Origin: SAR324 cluster bacterium
Lineage (GTDB): Bacteria; SAR324; NAC60-12
Reading direction: 5' to 3'
Length of the DNA: 64,000 bases
Assembly (NCBI GenBank): GCA_015232315.1
Contig: JADFZZ010000024.1
Location: 1 to 64,000 of the forward strand
The position numbers and the translations under genes are program-made. Below the pieces are notes generated by a model. That model did no database searches and was not told the DNA's origin. It saw only the letters and a program-made list of their open reading frames with translations. Shown piece by piece: positions 9,471-18,870 of the stretch; positions within the stretch are counted from its first letter, which is position 1; the number at the start of each line of letters is the position of its first letter.

Positions 9471-9513
9471 AAAAAATTCACGGTCCCATCATCCTCGTTG
9501 GGACCGTTTTTTT
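9471..9513. terminator. Bidirectional intrinsic terminator between oadB and WS/DGAT gene
   Basis: ACGGTCCCA (9480-9488) pairs with TGGGACCGT (9499-9507). A run of T follows on the right and a run of A precedes on the left, so it can stop transcription of both convergent genes. Confidence 0.85.
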
Positions 9514-10896
9514 CTACATTCCTGTTTTTCCATCCACAGCACGTTTCAGTTCCTCAAAGGATTCTGACAGATACTTAGCAAGTTCCTGAATTTTGGGAAT
9601 GCCATCCCTGCACGCTAACAGTCCAAAACATAATTTTCCATGATAGCTCGTCACTGTGATATTCAATCCCTGCCCACCGAATAAGAACGAGACCGGATAA
9701 ATGGCTTCCATCGTCGCACCATTCAGATAAAGTTGTTCTTTAGGACCCGGATAATTGGAAATGACCAGATTGAAGGCTGGTACCGTCTGGTTTTGCATTT
9801 GAAGCAACTGAATGGTGAACATCGGGCTTTGCAGAATCAGCATGAGATTTTGAGCCGCTTCTTTGGACAGACCACTGATTTTTTCTTTTCCTTCCCTGGA
9901 AGACTCCACGATAATTCGCAAACGTTCCAGCGGGTCCGCAACATCAGTTCCCAGTTTACAGAGAATATTGCTCAACTGGTTGCTCACATGCCCTTTGCTT
10001 TGGGTTTGAATCGACACAGGCACAAAGGCGATCAGTGATTTTTCAGGCAGATCATGATGTTTCAGCAAATAATGACGCAAGGCTCCTGAGCAGATGACCA
10101 TGACCACATCATTGACGGTTGCGCCCATTTTTTTACCAATTTGTTTGATTTCAGCCAGTGACAGATCCTGGCTCGCAAACCGTCGCTGTGCGGAGGTGAC
10201 CACGTTGATGGAAGACACCGGAGCATTGAACGGAAGCGGTGCTTTCATTTTATGTGGTTCAGTCAGGTATCCTGTGGAACGCAACAGCAGATTGATCAAT
10301 TCAGGAACAGTGCTGATCTGGGCTTTTATCCTCTCCAGAAACGCTTGTTCTACAGACTCATTGTTGTCTTTTTTCTCATCAGGTACGGCCTGCCATGGCG
10401 CACGGATTTTCCGGTTTTCAGGGGATGTACTCAGTATTCGTTGAATGGCCTTCATCCTGCCGAGGCCATCAATACAGGCGTGGTGGACTTTGAAATAAAT
10501 GGCGAATCTGTCACCTTCCAGTCCTTCAATGATGTGAAATTCCCACAAGGGCCGACTTCTGTCGAGCAGGGAGCTGTGCAGTCTTGAAATCAGCGTATAA
10601 AGTTGTTCATAGCTACCTGGGCCGGGAATGGCGGAATGACGGATATGGAAATCCAGATCAATGTTGTCATCCACCACCCAATGAGGCAAGCCGAGTTTGA
10701 ATGGCGGGTATTTCAGTTTTTGATTGAAAGGCTCAATGAATTGTTTCACCTGCCTCATTCCTGTGACCAGATCTTTAAAATAATCACCGTCATAAGATTC
10801 CGGTTTCTTTAAAATCAGTACGCTGGCCACATGCATCAATTGTTCGCGTGTTTCAATCTGCAAAAAAACAGTATCAATGATATTCAAACGTTTCAT
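9514..10896 (-). CDS. Wax ester synthase/diacylglycerol acyltransferase (WS/DGAT)
   Basis: The product has 460 residues, the usual size. The acyltransferase motif HHxxxDG is present as VHHACIDG (His138, His139, Asp143). Further family signs are the ATVNDVVMVICSGALRHYL stretch and the NLVISNYPGP motif in the C-terminal half. The enzyme esterifies acyl-CoA with fatty alcohol or diacylglycerol to make storage lipid at the inner membrane. It may be co-transcribed with the upstream 1399-residue membrane protein gene, whose stop lies 21 bases before its start. Whether it makes wax esters or triacylglycerol cannot be told from sequence alone. Confidence 0.93.
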   Translation of the reverse strand: MKRLNIIDTVFLQIETREQLMHVASVLILKKPESYDGDYFKDLVTGMRQVKQFIEPFNQKLKYPPFKLGLPHWVVDDNIDLDFHIRHSAIPGPGSYEQLYTLISRLHSSLLDRSRPLWEFHIIEGLEGDRFAIYFKVHHACIDGLGRMKAIQRILSTSPENRKIRAPWQAVPDEKKDNNESVEQAFLERIKAQISTVPELINLLLRSTGYLTEPHKMKAPLPFNAPVSSINVVTSAQRRFASQDLSLAEIKQIGKKMGATVNDVVMVICSGALRHYLLKHHDLPEKSLIAFVPVSIQTQSKGHVSNQLSNILCKLGTDVADPLERLRIIVESSREGKEKISGLSKEAAQNLMLILQSPMFTIQLLQMQNQTVPAFNLVISNYPGPKEQLYLNGATMEAIYPVSFLFGGQGLNITVTSYHGKLCFGLLACRDGIPKIQELAKYLSESFEELKRAVDGKTGM

Positions 10897-10917
10897 AAAG
10901 TCCTTGTAATTAAAGAA

Positions 10918-13900
10918 TCAAAGTTGTTCCGGTGTTTGTTCCGGTGTCTCAGACTGAAGTTTGTTGGGGGTATCTGATTTCCTGTCCCGGGGTTGTCGCC
11001 AGACAATCGTTTTCCAGTAGCCATTGGTGCTGAAACATTCCCAACTCCATTTGCCCCATGAGATCAGCATGGATGCCAGCCAGATGGCCCAAAACAGCAT
11101 AAATCCACGATAAACCCACAGGGGCAATGAAATCACCTGAGCTTGCGTCAGCGTTGAGGCCGACTGATCCTGATACCATCTCAGAATGGTGCCGTTGGAG
11201 CCGTTTCCTGAAATCTGCATTTGCGGAGACCCGAGCAATCCCTGCTGAATGGTGTACAGCAACACCCCCAAAGAGCCAAACGTGAGTAGCACCAACCCGA
11301 GCTGGAGTATGTTGAATCGGAACGTTGATCCGGACTGATCCATCGAACGTCGCCAGCCGATCGCAAACAACCAGATTGTGACCAGCAGAAACGCTTCCGG
11401 CATGACAGGCGCCAGTCCCAGTCCGAGCAATATCCAGTGCAGGGATTTAAGTGGCGTGATGGTCGTTTTTCCGAGTCCCACACTGACCAGCAGAATGATC
11501 AGCAGGGTTCCCCAGAATAACACCGCCGGCCCCATCAGCGGACCACTGACCCATAAAATCCAGCGGTTTCCGGGCATCCGTACCTGAATATCGGAATTGA
11601 CTACCGGAGTTGCCATTTTCAGAGCGGGGGTTTTGGTCTGTGTGGAAAGATCCTGCTGTTGATTCCAGGAAAGATCCATGATCTGATTTCCCGGCATGAC
11701 AGGCAACACCAACTGATTCTGCTCCATTCGGGGCACCTGGGGAATTCGGTTGATCAGCACCTGATTCAACTGGCTGTCCTCAGGCAGTCGGATGGTGTAT
11801 TCGCCGCCCTTGCTGGAACGCAGATGGAACTTGAAGCGATATTCCACATGGCGTTGCCCCGGAGTCATGTGGAGTTGAGTGTAATCGACGGTCATGGTCG
11901 CGCCTTCCACGGCTTCAGGGCGATGAATTGACAACTGGATGGATTCTTCGGGCCACGGCCGCCATTCAGGAACCCACAAGCCCTGACGACTCAAATTGTT
12001 CAGTGGAGGAATTCCCTGATAATCCACATGCCACACGGGTTTGACATTCAACAGCCAGACTTCCTGCCATGCCAGCATGGATGGCGCTTTTAATTCGAGC
12101 TGTTCTTGAAACCGCAAGGTTGAATTCCATGATGTGGACTCTCCCGGAGCAAGATGGATGAGTGCCTTGCCATTTTTAACCTGAATCGCCTCGCTCATGA
12201 CGGATTCGCCCTCCAGCAGAGGAATTTCCACAATGGCCGACGAATCAGACACGTTCATGGGCGTGATCGTCGTCTGAATTTTCCATGTCAATTCAAACAG
12301 TAATTCCCGTTTTACCTGTAAAAAAGGCGGCAAGGCCTGCGTTTGCAGAACCTGCGGTTCATCCGGACTGGCTTTGACCTGTTTCTGAAGGCGGAAAAAT
12401 TGCAGGGACGGACCAACCTTGTTGTCAGCCAGAATTCCTTCAACACGCCAGCCTTCCAAAGTGACAGTCACCCTCTGCGGAATCACTTCAAAATTAAAAT
12501 CAATCACGCGCTGATCAAGAATTTTTCCGGAAATAATGATCTGTTGAATTCCCGGTTCCAGCGCCGTGGCAATCTGACCGTTGGACAATCGTGTTATCGA
12601 AGAGGGTTTCCCGTTGACCATAAGGGTATTTAATTTCCAGGACTGAATACTGCCTCCCAACGGCATCACAATATGTTCCAGCGCATGAACTTCATAGCGG
12701 ACTCTCAGCTCATCCGGAGTCATTTCAAACCAGGCCTTGGTGACAGTCGCGCATTGGGGCAAACATTCGGGCGGTCGGGTCAGCCGATTTTGAAGTTCTT
12801 TCAGCAAGCCCTCGGGAGGAAACTGGGCCTGTGCCACAGAGGGGGAAAAACTGCTGACAACCCCCAACAGCAGAAACAGGGACAGCGATAAATTCATTAA
12901 ATTTTTAAACGAATATTTGTTTCGGTCTGACCAGTGAAATTCCAGAAAGAATACAATCATCACCCCCAGAAGGATGACCTTGAGGAAAGCCAACAGCAAA
13001 TTGACCCAGGGAGGCGTGAGCCATAATGTTATTTTCTGATTTTGCGGCACAGGTCCATTCCATCCGAGATTGATCGTTTGCCAATGCCATAAGGGAATAC
13101 CACTGCCTGTTTGAAGTTGGGATTTCGGATCCATTTCATTCCAGTCCTGCTCCTGTTTTTCCATGGAAAGCATCATGGGTGCTTCAGGCAAAGCATTGTA
13201 TCCTTTCATTTCACGTTGAGGTTCAACCTGAGAGAAACCATCCATTTCCTGTTCATCGGCCATTGGCATGCTCCGTTTGGCTTTCAAGGCGGAAGAAATT
13301 CCGACACGTCCTGACATTCCCGGATTATGTAGATAATTCTGAAACATGGTTTCCACATCCATGACCTGCCATTGATTTTCCAGTTGGGGGTACAACCCTT
13401 GACGCAACTGCTGAATCATGAACGGCAATGCCGCAAAAATCAGGCTGACCAGAGCCAGAATCCGCCATGTGTGCACAAATCTTCTGAATTTTCCCACAGG
13501 GAGAACCCTCAATAACGCAACGGCGCCCAGAATATGCAGAAATACCCAGCGTGGAGCCTGGGGTTCCTGATAAATCAAGGTCATGGTGACCATTGTCAAC
13601 AGACCGGCTTTCCAACCCCACAAGCGAAACGAGGCAAACACAATCAGAAACACCACAAACAAATCCAGCAAGGTCCATCGATCGATCCATGAAGTTTGGG
13701 TGGTGTCTGTGCCCTGAACACCCCAAAGGGTCCAACCCGGAGGAAGATGCAGTCGAGCGTTCAGTGATTGCAGATCTTTCTTCCAGCCAACCACCGGCAG
13801 AGACATCGAATCCCTGATCAGTGAGCTTTCGGATTGAACATTGATTTGCCCCGGACGAACTTCAATGCCCGCAGGAGCATTCTCCGCGATCCGGGTGATG

Positions 13901-15117
13901 AGCTGGTCACGGCCATTGAGGGTCACTCGATCCAGATGAAAAATTTCGTTCATGTCAAGGCGAGTGCCTTGGCGGATCTGCCCCTGCAATTGATCCAGAA
14001 CACTGAAACCTGTGCCTTCAAAATTGAGCCAATACTGGCGTTCCAGGCCCAGTTGATCGGGTTCAGGCTGTCGTCCCCGTTTTTTTTCATTGAGGGTGAG
14101 CGCTTCACCGGGCAGTACCAACCAGGCAGGATAATTCCTCCATTCGGGCGGCATGGAGGTTTGTCCCGGATCCACCGAGGTTCCACCTTCCACCTGAACA
14201 ACCCTGAGTTCCGGATGAGAAAAAAAACTCCAGATTTCCTGCTTTGGCATCCGGTCATCACGGGATTCAACCCGCAATTGATTCAACGGTTCACTGGACC
14301 GGACAGAATAACGGATGTTCCAGTGTCCGGGGCGTACCTGAATTTTCATGGAATGGTTTTCTTCCATTCTGACAGCCAGAGGACTGTTCAAGGCGAAGGC
14401 AATCGTTTTGCCAAAAGTTCCGGGATCAATCTCGATTTCACGGGTTTTTCCTGACACATCCAGTTCCAGATGTGTGTGAATGAGGAGTGGAACCTGATCT
14501 TCAATCAGTCGGAAAACCCTGAAGCGAACAGAATCTTCTTCCACAACAGGTGGCGGTGTCGCCTTGTCAGCCGGTTGATTCAACCACAGCATTCCCTGTG
14601 TATCAAAGCGGGGTGTCCTGATTTCTGTTTTACCCACCCACAATTCAATCAGGCCGGTATTGGGGCTGATCTCCAAAAATTCCGGTAAGGTGTCCCATTC
14701 CCATAGTCCTTCAATTTCATGGGTTCCAGCGTCCAGCCAAACTTCGGATCGGTTGTCCAGTTGCCTTACCGGGACAGGTTTGCCTTTGATCGTCACATTC
14801 TGTGCCCAATGTCCGGATTTCCCGGGCAATTCAGTCCATCCTGCCTGATACACGTCCAACGCCTGAATGAAGCGTCCACCTGTTTCATGGGCATAGATTT
14901 TCAGACTGTAAGGCCAGACACAGTGTCGTTGCTGAAACTGGTTGTATAAAAAGGGGCAATTCTGTTGTTTCTGTTCATGCAGAACCCATGGAACCCATGG
15001 TTTGAGCGCTTCAGGAAGGTTTTTGATCGAGGTTGGTTCGGCCTTGATGCTGGAGGTTGCTGAGAGCAATAAAAAGAGTAGAACGGACCATGCTGAGATA
15101 TATTTAACGGCGCCCAT
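10918..15117 (-). CDS. Giant membrane protein of unknown function (1399 residues)
   Basis: I do not recognise this protein. It has a signal peptide (residues 1-26, ending SSIKA) and a large beta-rich periplasmic region (about 27-480) full of Trp, Pro and short polar strands. Hydrophobic helices occur near residues 490-570, 700-725 and 739-760, then a second periplasmic region of similar style (770-1180), and a cluster of helices near 1190-1290 and 1330-1355. The C-terminal 40 residues are polar and Gln/Pro/Thr-rich. The layout suggests an ancient duplication of a periplasmic-plus-membrane unit. The WS/DGAT gene follows 21 bases downstream. An envelope or transport role is plausible but unproven. 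Confidence 0.75.
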   Translation of the reverse strand: MGAVKYISAWSVLLFLLLSATSSIKAEPTSIKNLPEALKPWVPWVLHEQKQQNCPFLYNQFQQRHCVWPYSLKIYAHETGGRFIQALDVYQAGWTELPGKSGHWAQNVTIKGKPVPVRQLDNRSEVWLDAGTHEIEGLWEWDTLPEFLEISPNTGLIELWVGKTEIRTPRFDTQGMLWLNQPADKATPPPVVEEDSVRFRVFRLIEDQVPLLIHTHLELDVSGKTREIEIDPGTFGKTIAFALNSPLAVRMEENHSMKIQVRPGHWNIRYSVRSSEPLNQLRVESRDDRMPKQEIWSFFSHPELRVVQVEGGTSVDPGQTSMPPEWRNYPAWLVLPGEALTLNEKKRGRQPEPDQLGLERQYWLNFEGTGFSVLDQLQGQIRQGTRLDMNEIFHLDRVTLNGRDQLITRIAENAPAGIEVRPGQINVQSESSLIRDSMSLPVVGWKKDLQSLNARLHLPPGWTLWGVQGTDTTQTSWIDRWTLLDLFVVFLIVFASFRLWGWKAGLLTMVTMTLIYQEPQAPRWVFLHILGAVALLRVLPVGKFRRFVHTWRILALVSLIFAALPFMIQQLRQGLYPQLENQWQVMDVETMFQNYLHNPGMSGRVGISSALKAKRSMPMADEQEMDGFSQVEPQREMKGYNALPEAPMMLSMEKQEQDWNEMDPKSQLQTGSGIPLWHWQTINLGWNGPVPQNQKITLWLTPPWVNLLLAFLKVILLGVMIVFFLEFHWSDRNKYSFKNLMNLSLSLFLLLGVVSSFSPSVAQAQFPPEGLLKELQNRLTRPPECLPQCATVTKAWFEMTPDELRVRYEVHALEHIVMPLGGSIQSWKLNTLMVNGKPSSITRLSNGQIATALEPGIQQIIISGKILDQRVIDFNFEVIPQRVTVTLEGWRVEGILADNKVGPSLQFFRLQKQVKASPDEPQVLQTQALPPFLQVKRELLFELTWKIQTTITPMNVSDSSAIVEIPLLEGESVMSEAIQVKNGKALIHLAPGESTSWNSTLRFQEQLELKAPSMLAWQEVWLLNVKPVWHVDYQGIPPLNNLSRQGLWVPEWRPWPEESIQLSIHRPEAVEGATMTVDYTQLHMTPGQRHVEYRFKFHLRSSKGGEYTIRLPEDSQLNQVLINRIPQVPRMEQNQLVLPVMPGNQIMDLSWNQQQDLSTQTKTPALKMATPVVNSDIQVRMPGNRWILWVSGPLMGPAVLFWGTLLIILLVSVGLGKTTITPLKSLHWILLGLGLAPVMPEAFLLVTIWLFAIGWRRSMDQSGSTFRFNILQLGLVLLTFGSLGVLLYTIQQGLLGSPQMQISGNGSNGTILRWYQDQSASTLTQAQVISLPLWVYRGFMLFWAIWLASMLISWGKWSWECFSTNGYWKTIVWRQPRDRKSDTPNKLQSETPEQTPEQL

Positions 15118-15481
15118 AACGTACCTTTCAGGGAGTTACTTAGTGACAAAAAATTCAAGGAGGTGTCACTCACATCTGTAACAAACCAGAAAACCAAGGT
15201 AAAGGGGGAATAAAGTGGGGCAGACTTGTGTGTTTGACCGGGAGCAGGGCGAACACACATGTTTGCCACTAAGGAACCACAAAAGAATAACTGCCCAAAG
15301 TTTTTATCACACGCTCCCTTGCCAGGTCTGTAGAGACGCGCTATAGCACGTCTCTACGCATGCCCGGCAGGAAATGTCTTTTGAAAAGTTATGGAAGTTA
15401 TTTTTTGCGTATTCCGAAGTGTTGTGAACGGAAATGTGACCAATCCTGAAATTAATAAATCTGTGGACAACTGGTTATTCA
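15118..15481. other. 364-base intergenic region with hairpins
   Basis: No gene is visible. It holds the promoter side of the 1399-residue protein gene, a stem-loop made of TGTGTGTT (15227-15234) and AACACACA (15252-15259), and one copy of the GTAGAGACG palindromic repeat (15330-15357, listed separately). The TonB gene ends just beyond it on the same strand. Confidence 0.5.
15330..15357. repeat. GTAGAGACG palindromic repeat, copy 1
   Basis: The element begins GTAGAGACG and ends CGTCTCTAC around a short centre that includes CTATAG. Flanking bases (GTCT before, GCATGCCCGGCAGG after) are also partly shared with the copy near 55.2 kb, so the repeat unit is longer than the hairpin. It lies between genes, as REP-type elements do. 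Confidence 0.8.
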
Positions 15482-16642
15482 TCATCTCGGTTCTGCGCGT
15501 ACAGCCGGATAGACAAATCTGAAATGTACCTGGAGTTCCTGATCCTCAAAATCATCCGGCAACGCAGGCAGACTGGATGCCCCCAGGATTGCGCTCAATA
15601 CGGATTCTTCCATTTCTCCAGAAGCACCAAGGACCTGAGTCACTTCAAAATTTTTCAGGGAACCATCTCTGTTGAGCGATACCTTCACAAACACCTCACC
15701 GCCTCCGGGAACCTTACCCATCATGTAATCCATCGGCAGATTATTTCTCCAGTTATAAATCAGGGCCTTGGCCCAGCGTCCCATGTAAGATTCATACGGC
15801 CAGTCATAATTGCTCAGCGTAAAAAATGTATTTGGCCCCACACCTTTGGCTTCAGGACTTCCGGGTGGAGGCGGACTGTGATTGACCGTTTTTTTTGCGG
15901 TGGATTTGTTGGGAAAACTTTTGCCTGTAGGACGTTTGGGCGTGGGGGTCGGTGGCGTTTCGTGGGGTTTGTTGAAATCCGGGTTCAGAAAATAATTGGG
16001 GGGAAGCGGTTCAAAGACAGGCTGTTCCGCGGTTGGTTGGGGTATGATCGAAGCTTCGGGTTCCGGATGAGATTGAGACAGCATTGCGACCGATTGCTCT
16101 TGTTTCACGGTATTCTCGGGGGGTGGCAAAGCTTGCGGTTCTTGAATGTCGTTGTTCACACTTTTCGCCTGGGGGACTGGTTCCTCTGGTTGCAACATTT
16201 TTTCCGCAGGTTTGGAATTGGTTTCCGCAATTCCTTTGGGAGGTTCCTGCTGTGGTTGTTCCCTCTCTGTGGACCCCTGGAGTTTCTGGGTGCTTTGCAA
16301 CAGTTTCATGCTTAATTTTTCTGATTCCTGTTCTTGAATCAGATCATTCAGAAGTTTTGGCGGTTTTATATCCGGAGGTTGCGGGATGTCCTCATGTTTT
16401 TCCTGTTGTGGAACAGGTTGAGGGGGTTGTTCAGGTTTGGGCAGAGTTTTGACAAGTGGGGGCGAAGGCTTGGCCTTGGGTGGAAGGTCCATCAGTTCCA
16501 CTTCCAGCGGACGATCATCCCGGGTGGATTGCTCAAACCATGGGGCTGTTTTCCAAAGAAGAACACCATGAATCAGTAACGCGATCAGAAGACCAAGTCC
16601 CCAATATCCCGCTGAATCAGTACGGGGCTGTGAGTAGTTCAT
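15482..16642 (-). CDS. tonB: TonB-like energy transducer
   Basis: The product has 386 residues, longer than classic TonB (about 240). An N-terminal signal anchor (YWGLGLLIALLIHGVLLW) is followed by a very long Pro/Glu/Gln-rich spacer (about residues 50-270) that would cross the periplasm. The C-terminal 110 residues hold a TonB-type domain with GGGEVFVKVSLNRDGSLKNF and an SSLPALPDDF segment. It would pass proton-motive energy to outer-membrane transporters. No exbB/exbD or receptor gene is adjacent. The gene precedes the WS/DGAT group and follows gatC on the same strand, but the spacing suggests it is only loosely linked. Confidence 0.85.
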   Translation of the reverse strand: MNYSQPRTDSAGYWGLGLLIALLIHGVLLWKTAPWFEQSTRDDRPLEVELMDLPPKAKPSPPLVKTLPKPEQPPQPVPQQEKHEDIPQPPDIKPPKLLNDLIQEQESEKLSMKLLQSTQKLQGSTEREQPQQEPPKGIAETNSKPAEKMLQPEEPVPQAKSVNNDIQEPQALPPPENTVKQEQSVAMLSQSHPEPEASIIPQPTAEQPVFEPLPPNYFLNPDFNKPHETPPTPTPKRPTGKSFPNKSTAKKTVNHSPPPPGSPEAKGVGPNTFFTLSNYDWPYESYMGRWAKALIYNWRNNLPMDYMMGKVPGGGEVFVKVSLNRDGSLKNFEVTQVLGASGEMEESVLSAILGASSLPALPDDFEDQELQVHFRFVYPAVRAEPR

Positions 16643-16662
16643 GGTTCAGAAACATGGATGGA

Positions 16663-16944
16663 TTAACCCTGGTCAATGACTTTGGGAACTCTGAACAGGT
16701 TATTGTGAAGATAGGGGCTGAAACTGTCAGGCGTTACGCTTGATTCCTTTAAAACATCCTCCCTTGAAATTTTACAGAATTGTTCATCCCGGTCTTCAAG
16801 ATCTTGGGGAAGATCCAGTGTGTTGAGTTTTTCAAAATAATCCAGAACCTGACTGAATTGTTGGGCAAACTGGATTTTTTCTTCTGCGGTCAGTGTCAAC
16901 GAAGACAACTCGGCAATTTTATTGACCTGTTCAATGGTAAACAT
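16663..16944 (-). CDS. gatC: Asp-tRNA(Asn)/Glu-tRNA(Gln) amidotransferase subunit C
   Basis: The product has 93 residues, the normal length for GatC, the small stabilising subunit of the GatCAB complex that converts misacylated Asp-tRNA(Asn) or Glu-tRNA(Gln). Family features are the N-terminal IAELSSLTLTAEEK, the QFSQVLDYFEKLNTLD helix, and the C-terminal RVPKVID. The gatA and gatB genes, often next door, are absent here. It lies about 20 bases upstream of tonB on the same strand. Confidence 0.9.
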   Translation of the reverse strand: MFTIEQVNKIAELSSLTLTAEEKIQFAQQFSQVLDYFEKLNTLDLPQDLEDRDEQFCKISREDVLKESSVTPDSFSPYLHNNLFRVPKVIDQG

Positions 16945-17003
16945 ACTTGGGAACCTTTAAAATAAAATGGAAAACTTTCCAGAACATCATTTCTGCCGTA
17001 CAC

Positions 17004-17032
17004 GTAGAGACGCGCGAATCGCTCGTCTCTAC
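17004..17032. repeat. GTAGAGACG palindromic repeat, copy 2
   Basis: The element begins GTAGAGACG and ends CGTCTCTAC with a different centre (GCGAATCGCT). Read on the minus strand, its flanks (AGGCCT before, GTGTACGGCA after) resemble those of the other two copies. It lies between gatC and fabZ. Confidence 0.75.
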
Positions 17033-17088
17033 AGGCCTGAATTACAATTTCTACAACTTATTCTTTTGCTGTTGCTTTGTCTCCTGAG

Positions 17089-17520
17089 TTATTCAATGAT
17101 GGCGAGTTTGATTTCAGCAATCACCGCAATTTTTGAGTCAACAGTGGCTTTTCCTTCCAGAATCCACAAATTCCGTTTTTTGTTTTTGAAGGTTGTTTCC
17201 AGAATCAGTTGATCCCCTGGAACCACCTGCTTTTTGAAGCGTACATTGTCCAGTCCGCCAAACAGCACCTGAAAATTTTCCGGTGGATTTTCAAGGCTTG
17301 AATGGATCACAAACCCGGCAGTCTGAGCCAGAGCCTCCACCATCAGCACACCAGGCATGACCGGGTTTCCCGGAAAATGTCCTTCAAACACAGGATCGCC
17401 TGCGGAAATATTTTTAAGGGCTTTGCAGTATTGCCCCGGTTGGATTTCCAGAATCCGATCCACCAGCAAAAATGGATAACGATGCGGCAATACTTTTTTA
17501 ATTGCTTCCAGATCAAGCAT
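17089..17520 (-). CDS. fabZ: 3-hydroxyacyl-ACP dehydratase FabZ
   Basis: FabZ dehydrates 3-hydroxyacyl-ACP in fatty acid elongation and feeds lipid A synthesis. The 143-residue length is normal. The N-terminal LPHRYPFLLVDRI and the active-site segment FEGHFPGNPVMPGVLMVEA (His48 and Glu62 are the catalytic pair) are diagnostic. In many Gram-negative bacteria fabZ lies between lpxD and lpxA after skp; here it follows skp directly and lpxA is not next to it, so the cluster is reduced. The short gap to skp (41 bases) fits an operon. Confidence 0.97.
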   Translation of the reverse strand: MLDLEAIKKVLPHRYPFLLVDRILEIQPGQYCKALKNISAGDPVFEGHFPGNPVMPGVLMVEALAQTAGFVIHSSLENPPENFQVLFGGLDNVRFKKQVVPGDQLILETTFKNKKRNLWILEGKATVDSKIAVIAEIKLAIIE

Positions 17521-17561
17521 AACACTCCAGTTTTGTTATATTTTTCAATCTCAGATTCAGA

Positions 17562-18092
17562 TCAATGCTTTTCAGCTTTCAACGCATTGTAGCGATCAAT
17601 GATTTTCTGGGTAAAATCATCTTTATCTTCTTTCATGTATAAAATCACTTCCGCCGCGTTTTTTTCCAGCACCACATCATATTTTTCCGCAATGGAAACA
17701 GACCGGATGACCGTTTTCAGTTCCTTGAAAATTTCTTCGGTGAGACGTCGTTCTTCGGTACGGATATCCTGTTGGAATTGCTGGATTTTTCCTCGTAAAT
17801 TTTGTTGTCGTTGCCGAAGTTCTTCTTCTTTCTGGCGTTTGGTTTCCGGATTCAGCAAGGGATTGTTACTCAATTCCTCGGCCAGAGTTTTTAATTCTTC
17901 TTCTTCCAGTTTGATATCCTGCTGTTTTTGTCGCCCCTTGCTTTCCAGAATATTTTTGGAACGGATGCCTTCTTCAGATTCATTCAATGCCCGGTTAAGA
18001 TCCACCACACCAATTCTTAACGCCCATGCTGAATTGGTCACAAGCATGATTAATGAAAATATCCCGAGCCATTGCCATTTGAATTGTCTCAC
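17562..18092 (-). CDS. OmpH/Skp family periplasmic chaperone
   Basis: The product has 176 residues. A signal peptide (residues 1-24, ending NSAWA) precedes the strand IGVVDLNRALNES. A long, highly charged coiled coil (about residues 50-125, rich in Glu, Lys, Arg and Gln) forms the tentacles that hold unfolded outer-membrane proteins. The C-terminal strand (YDVVLEKNAAEVILY) completes the body domain, as in Skp. It leads a small minus-strand group with fabZ. Confidence 0.88.
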   Translation of the reverse strand: MRQFKWQWLGIFSLIMLVTNSAWALRIGVVDLNRALNESEEGIRSKNILESKGRQKQQDIKLEEEELKTLAEELSNNPLLNPETKRQKEEELRQRQQNLRGKIQQFQQDIRTEERRLTEEIFKELKTVIRSVSIAEKYDVVLEKNAAEVILYMKEDKDDFTQKIIDRYNALKAEKH

Positions 18093-18352
18093 TACGCCTC
18101 CATATTGTGAAATAACTTTGAAATTGAATTATGTTGAAAGGAAGGGTCACCATAAAAAAAACAGGATAATTATGCAATCAAAATCTCAGTGAAACTCAGA
18201 CTCATCCGGGATTGATGCGAGTCGACCGGTTGAATATAAATTTTTTTATTGAATATACTATTGATACGTATAATAGCTATGTGAAATTTACTCTAACAAA
18301 TAGTTTTGTTCGGAAGGAAATTTATTAACAATCGGATTGCTGAAAGGAACTT

Positions 18353-18703
18353 ATGAAACAATGACACCATACCACCTGTAATCTTTGCGCTCAAAATTGT
18401 GGATTGGAGGTTCTTGTTGAAAACAATCGAATTGTGCGGTCCAAGGGTGATAAAACCTATCCGGGGAGTCAGGGCTATGTTTGCCGGAAAGGCACCAGCA
18501 TTGCCAGTTATCAGCACCATCACCAGATGCCACAGGCACCCAATGTGCTCAGAGAGTTTTCCAGCAATCCTGAAAAACTATTGGTGGTGATTGATCCCAG
18601 AAAATCCGAAACCGCCAGGGTGGCCAACATTCATCTGGCATTGCGTCCGGGAACTGATGCCTTGCTGACTCGGGCGATGATTGCGACGATTACTCAGAGT
18701 TGA
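18353..18703 (+). pseudogene. Decayed molybdopterin oxidoreductase
   Basis: An AAGGA ribosome-binding site precedes ATG AAA CAA and then an in-frame TGA at 18362. The frame continues as HHTTCNLCAQNCGLEV, the CX2CX3C cluster of Mo-bisMGD enzymes, and on to GYVCRKG, which supplies the fourth cysteine. It then jumps to LLVVIDPRKSETARVANIH and PGTDALLTRAMIATI, and ends at 18703. Compared with the intact relative at 1-1464, more than 100 residues between these blocks are missing, as is the entire C-terminus. A TGG-to-TGA change is the simplest reading of the early stop, since the family often has a tryptophan or similar residue there; that is inference. Confidence 0.85.
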
Positions 18704-18803
18704 AACATTGATAACGCTTCAGGCCAACACGTAGAAACCGGGTTAATTATTGCTATTGCTAAGGAATCACGTAGTTTTACGAGTATCAGATGCAGGGTAA
18801 ATC

Positions 18804-18812
18804 TGCTATAAT
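18804..18812 (+). promoter_or_regulatory. Extended -10 promoter candidate for the hybrid kinase
   Basis: TGCTATAAT is a perfect extended -10 element about 60 bases before the ATG at 18871. No good -35 is visible, which extended -10 promoters tolerate. Confidence 0.4.
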
Positions 18813-18870
18813 GCAAAGTTATTTTTTTGAACATGCCTTAGAATAATTTCAACATTGAACAGGGTGCACC

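Noticed and set aside
18362-18364. TGA as a selenocysteine codon in the molybdopterin oxidoreductase remnant
   Set aside because: Selenocysteine in formate dehydrogenases lies near residue 140, not at codon 4 before the Fe4S4 cluster, and the gene is also internally deleted.
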